DNA of 24,334 nucleotides from a virus, in the IMG/VR virus record IMGVR_UViG_3300009155_002268, positions 1 through 24,334 of that record. One strand, 5' to 3'. The translations under genes were made by a program, and so were the position numbers. Positions within the stretch are counted from its first letter, which is position 1. Each line of letters starts with the position of its first letter. Positions 22,754 through 24,334 of the stretch are shown here, one piece after another. The notes below the pieces were generated by a model that saw nothing but the letters and a program-made list of their open reading frames with translations, was not told where the DNA came from and did not search any database.

Positions 22754-23106
22754 GCATTGTCCTTGACTTCACCTTTGGTTTTTAACAATTCATTGTATTC
22801 AGTATAATATGAATTCAAATTGCTTTGATACAAATCTATAATGTTATCTTTAAAATCTACAAGATTTTTAATCAATACAGGATTTTGATAATCATCCAAT
22901 AGTATCACATCTTGAGTTCTTTCAGCAGCAATCAAAATATCACAATGTGATATCAGTGCAGATGTTATTGTGAACTGATGTCCTTCTACAAAAGCAATAT
23001 TGCTGTCCAAAAATTTATTCTTCAATATTTTTAATTGATTGTTAAAACTGGACATTGCATCAGTAACTATTAATAATTCAGCAACAACGTTAAGATTTTT
23101 AATCAT
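22750..23106 (-). CDS. Small hypothetical protein, first gene of the long minus-strand run
   Basis: A 118-residue protein that I do not recognise. Its pattern of short hydrophobic strands alternating with helices (AELLIVTD, NIAFVEGH, CDILIAAE, DVILLDDY) suggests a small Rossmann-like alpha/beta fold. The C-terminal third (KNIIDLYQSNLNSYYTEYNELLK region) looks helical. No nucleotide-binding glycine loop is seen. It could be a remnant or a stand-alone half of a glycosyltransferase. It is the first gene after a near-consensus sigma70 promoter and meets the first glycosyltransferase at an ATGA junction. An AAGGA lies 14 bases before the ATG, rather far for a good ribosome site. Confidence 0.6.
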   Translation of the reverse strand: MIKNLNVVAELLIVTDAMSSFNNQLKILKNKFLDSNIAFVEGHQFTITSALISHCDILIAAERTQDVILLDDYQNPVLIKNLVDFKDNIIDLYQSNLNSYYTEYNELLKTKGEVKDNA

Positions 23107-23131
23107 AAATTTTATAATAATCCTTACTAGA

Positions 23132-23160
23132 ATTATATGTTATTTCTAGCTAAAAGTCAA
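23132..23160 (-). promoter_or_regulatory. Near-consensus sigma70 promoter heading the 13-gene run
   Basis: On the minus strand TTGACT (-35, 23160-23155) is followed after exactly 17 bases by TATAAT (-10, 23137-23132). Only one base differs from the bacterial consensus. The predicted start is near 23125, about 20 bases before the ATG at 23106. Host-type promoters of this kind drive early genes in T4-like phages. Confidence 0.72.
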
Positions 23161-23179
23161 CAAATATGGATTATGATTG

Positions 23180-23187
23180 TATTTAGA
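23180..23187 (-). promoter_or_regulatory. Late-promoter-like octamer upstream of the sigma70 promoter (TCTAAATA)
   Basis: TCTAAATA lies in the gap after the structural gene, about 20 bases upstream of the -35 box. It shares CTAAATA with the octamer before the structural gene and could give the run a second, late start near 23174. Confidence 0.3.
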
Positions 23188-23222
23188 TATGAACAGTTAG
23201 GTGGTATTAGGAATTGGTAAAA

Positions 23223-24125
23223 TTAAGCAGTAGTAATGTTGCTGCCCATGCTACCAAAAGCGGGAGCCACAATGGTCAATCCATCAGTCAATGCACTGTC
23301 TGGTCTTTTGTCCGAAACAGTTATGGTCAAACTGCCATCCACATCTTCGTCCACGTTTCCTGCTGCGTCATCACGCAGGTTAATGGTGAATTGAATGGCC
23401 ATTTCACTAATGTCTGTGAATTTTGCACTCACTGTGAAATAGTTGGCAGCATAAGGTGCTAGTGGATTGCTGGATGTGTAGATCGTTTGATCTGCTGTGG
23501 TTAAATTTAAAGCGTTGATGGAATTTAATGTGCCTGATGCACCTGTTTTGGTTGAAGAATTACTGAATGACAATGTGCCCATGCCTGAAAATAAAGCATT
23601 CCATTCAGTTACTTTGCTGGCAGCACTGCCTGAAATATTCATTGAGATTTGCACAGCACTGCCTGTGTTGAAATAATATCTTTTAGCATTAACGCTGGCA
23701 AATGTCACTGTGAATGTTCCTGTACGCAATCCATTCCATACGGGCGTTCTTGTGTAGGTAGAACTGGTGGAATTGATAGCAAATCTTCCTGCGTTTGAAG
23801 TGTTTCTGTTTGTGGTGATTGTGTCTGCAAGAGTTTCAAATTGAACATATCCTGTGCCTGCTCCACTGTTGTTATCATCCACAGTCACAGTAGTGTTTAC
23901 TGTTCCTAAAGTGGGATAAGATCCTGTTTGATGTATGTGGGCTTTTCTAATATCCAAACGCAAATCATTCAAATGATTGTCTTCAATCAATTGTGATACT
24001 GCCACGTTAGAACTAACAACTGTTTGTCCATAACCACTGTCTCCAGTGCCTTGACCCAGTACTGTGGCCACTTTGTTTTGAATTAAGTTGTAACGTTCTG
24101 CTGTTATTTGAGCACCTACTGTCAT
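23223..24125 (-). CDS. Virion structural / fibre-like protein
   Basis: A 300-residue protein rich in Thr, Ser, Asn, Gly and Ala, with little Lys or Cys, unlike its enzyme neighbours. The N-terminal ~75 residues (MTVGAQITAERYNLIQNKVATVL, GTGDSGYGQ, then LRLDIRKAHIHQTGSYP) resemble the start of tail-fibre-like or neck-associated proteins common in marine myoviruses. The rest is a beta-rich repeat-like region with YFNTGSAVQISMNISGS and a C-terminal GSLTITVSDKRPD segment. It has an ACTAAATA octamer about 20 bases before the ATG and AGGA eight bases before it, the best late-gene start in the window. It is separated from the accessory run by 116 bases with a sigma70 promoter. The exact virion position is not known. 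Confidence 0.75.
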   Translation of the reverse strand: MTVGAQITAERYNLIQNKVATVLGQGTGDSGYGQTVVSSNVAVSQLIEDNHLNDLRLDIRKAHIHQTGSYPTLGTVNTTVTVDDNNSGAGTGYVQFETLADTITTNRNTSNAGRFAINSTSSTYTRTPVWNGLRTGTFTVTFASVNAKRYYFNTGSAVQISMNISGSAASKVTEWNALFSGMGTLSFSNSSTKTGASGTLNSINALNLTTADQTIYTSSNPLAPYAANYFTVSAKFTDISEMAIQFTINLRDDAAGNVDEDVDGSLTITVSDKRPDSALTDGLTIVAPAFGSMGSNITTA

Positions 24126-24145
24126 AATTTATTTCCTGTTAAAAG

Positions 24146-24153
24146 TATTTAGT
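24146..24153 (-). promoter_or_regulatory. Candidate T4-type late promoter (ACTAAATA)
   Basis: ACTAAATA lies 20 bases before the ATG at 24125, predicting a start near 24140 and a 15-base leader containing AGGA. Octamer, start, ribosome site and structural gene are all in the expected order. Confidence 0.55.
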
Positions 24154-24200
24154 TGGGTTAAAGTGTCCCTGAATGATTTTAGATTATTGGTCATTTTGGA

Positions 24201-24334
24201 TTACTTGATAAAGCACTCAACAGTTGTAACTGTGATTCTTGAATCTGCTTCCAAAGCCACAGCAAAGTAGTCTGATCCTGTAACAACAACTCCAACTCCC
24301 GGAGTAGAACCAGTACCAATTTTGTCGCCTTTGG
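24201..24334 (-). CDS. C-terminal end of a further gene, probably structural (5' part outside window)
   Basis: An open frame runs in from the right edge on the minus strand and stops with TAA at 24203-24201, giving 43 residues. The segment TGSTPGVGVVVTGSDYFAV is rich in Gly, Val and Thr with an alternating beta pattern, and the end is VECFIK. The Gly/Thr/Val-rich composition resembles virion structural proteins and the neighbouring structural gene, but the fragment is too short to name. The gap of 75 bases to the next gene contains a late promoter octamer and no clear terminator. Confidence 0.6.
   Translation of the reverse strand, partial: KGDKIGTGSTPGVGVVVTGSDYFAVALEADSRITVTTVECFIK

Noticed and set aside
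24126-24200. Terminator hairpin in the gap before the structural gene
   Set aside because: The best pairing is a three-base GGG/CCC stem without a T-run.
1-24334. tRNA genes, CRISPR arrays, insertion sequences or attachment sites
   Set aside because: No cloverleaf-like segment, spaced direct repeats, transposase or integrase was seen by reading; nearly all sequence is occupied by overlapping genes.

Overview
This looks like a fragment of a marine T4-like myovirus genome, or an assembled contig from one. The evidence is an AT-rich composition, tightly packed genes that mostly overlap by 4 to 20 bases, T4-type late promoter octamers (CTAAATA, GATAAATA) at several gene starts, a virion structural gene at the right end, and an accessory repertoire typical of marine tailed phages: 2-oxoglutarate (2OG) oxygenases, radical SAM enzymes, glycosyltransferases and an amidinotransferase. 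The host cannot be settled from the sequence; a cyanobacterium or a SAR11-type bacterium would both fit.

Layout. (1) 1-534 (+) is the 3' part of a fatty acid desaturase; it meets a GNAT-like gene (515-1087, -) tail to tail. (2) 1127-5896 (+) is a six-gene run: two 2OG oxygenases, an unknown protein, a class III aminotransferase, a third 2OG oxygenase and an amidinotransferase. (3) 8292-5893 (-) holds a 2OG oxygenase, a kinase-like protein, another 2OG oxygenase and a short dehydrogenase/epimerase. (4) 8355-12157 (+) holds a QueC-like PP-loop ATPase, an SGNH hydrolase and two radical SAM enzymes. (5) 23106-12147 (-) is a run of thirteen overlapping genes: a small unknown, two GT8-like glycosyltransferases, an unknown, two paralogous GT-A-like proteins, two radical SAM enzymes, a methyltransferase, a 2OG oxygenase, a possible two-domain glycosyltransferase and two more radical SAM enzymes. 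(6) 24125-23223 (-) is a virion or fibre-like structural protein, preceded by the end of another gene at the window edge.

In all there are six radical SAM enzymes, six 2OG oxygenases and four or five glycosyltransferase-like proteins, plus amino-, amidino-, methyl- and possibly acetyl-transfer functions. The simplest reading, which is inference, is an island that makes or decorates a surface molecule (a virion protein, a glycan or the host envelope), in the place next to fibre genes where such phages carry variable host-interaction genes. Two radical SAM gene pairs of the same architecture face each other across a convergent junction at about 12150.

Transcription appears to start at two divergent gaps (about 1087-1127 and 8292-8355) and at about 23125, where a near-consensus sigma70 promoter heads the thirteen-gene run. 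No tRNA, CRISPR array, insertion sequence or integrase was seen, and no gene-free stretch exceeds 300 bases.
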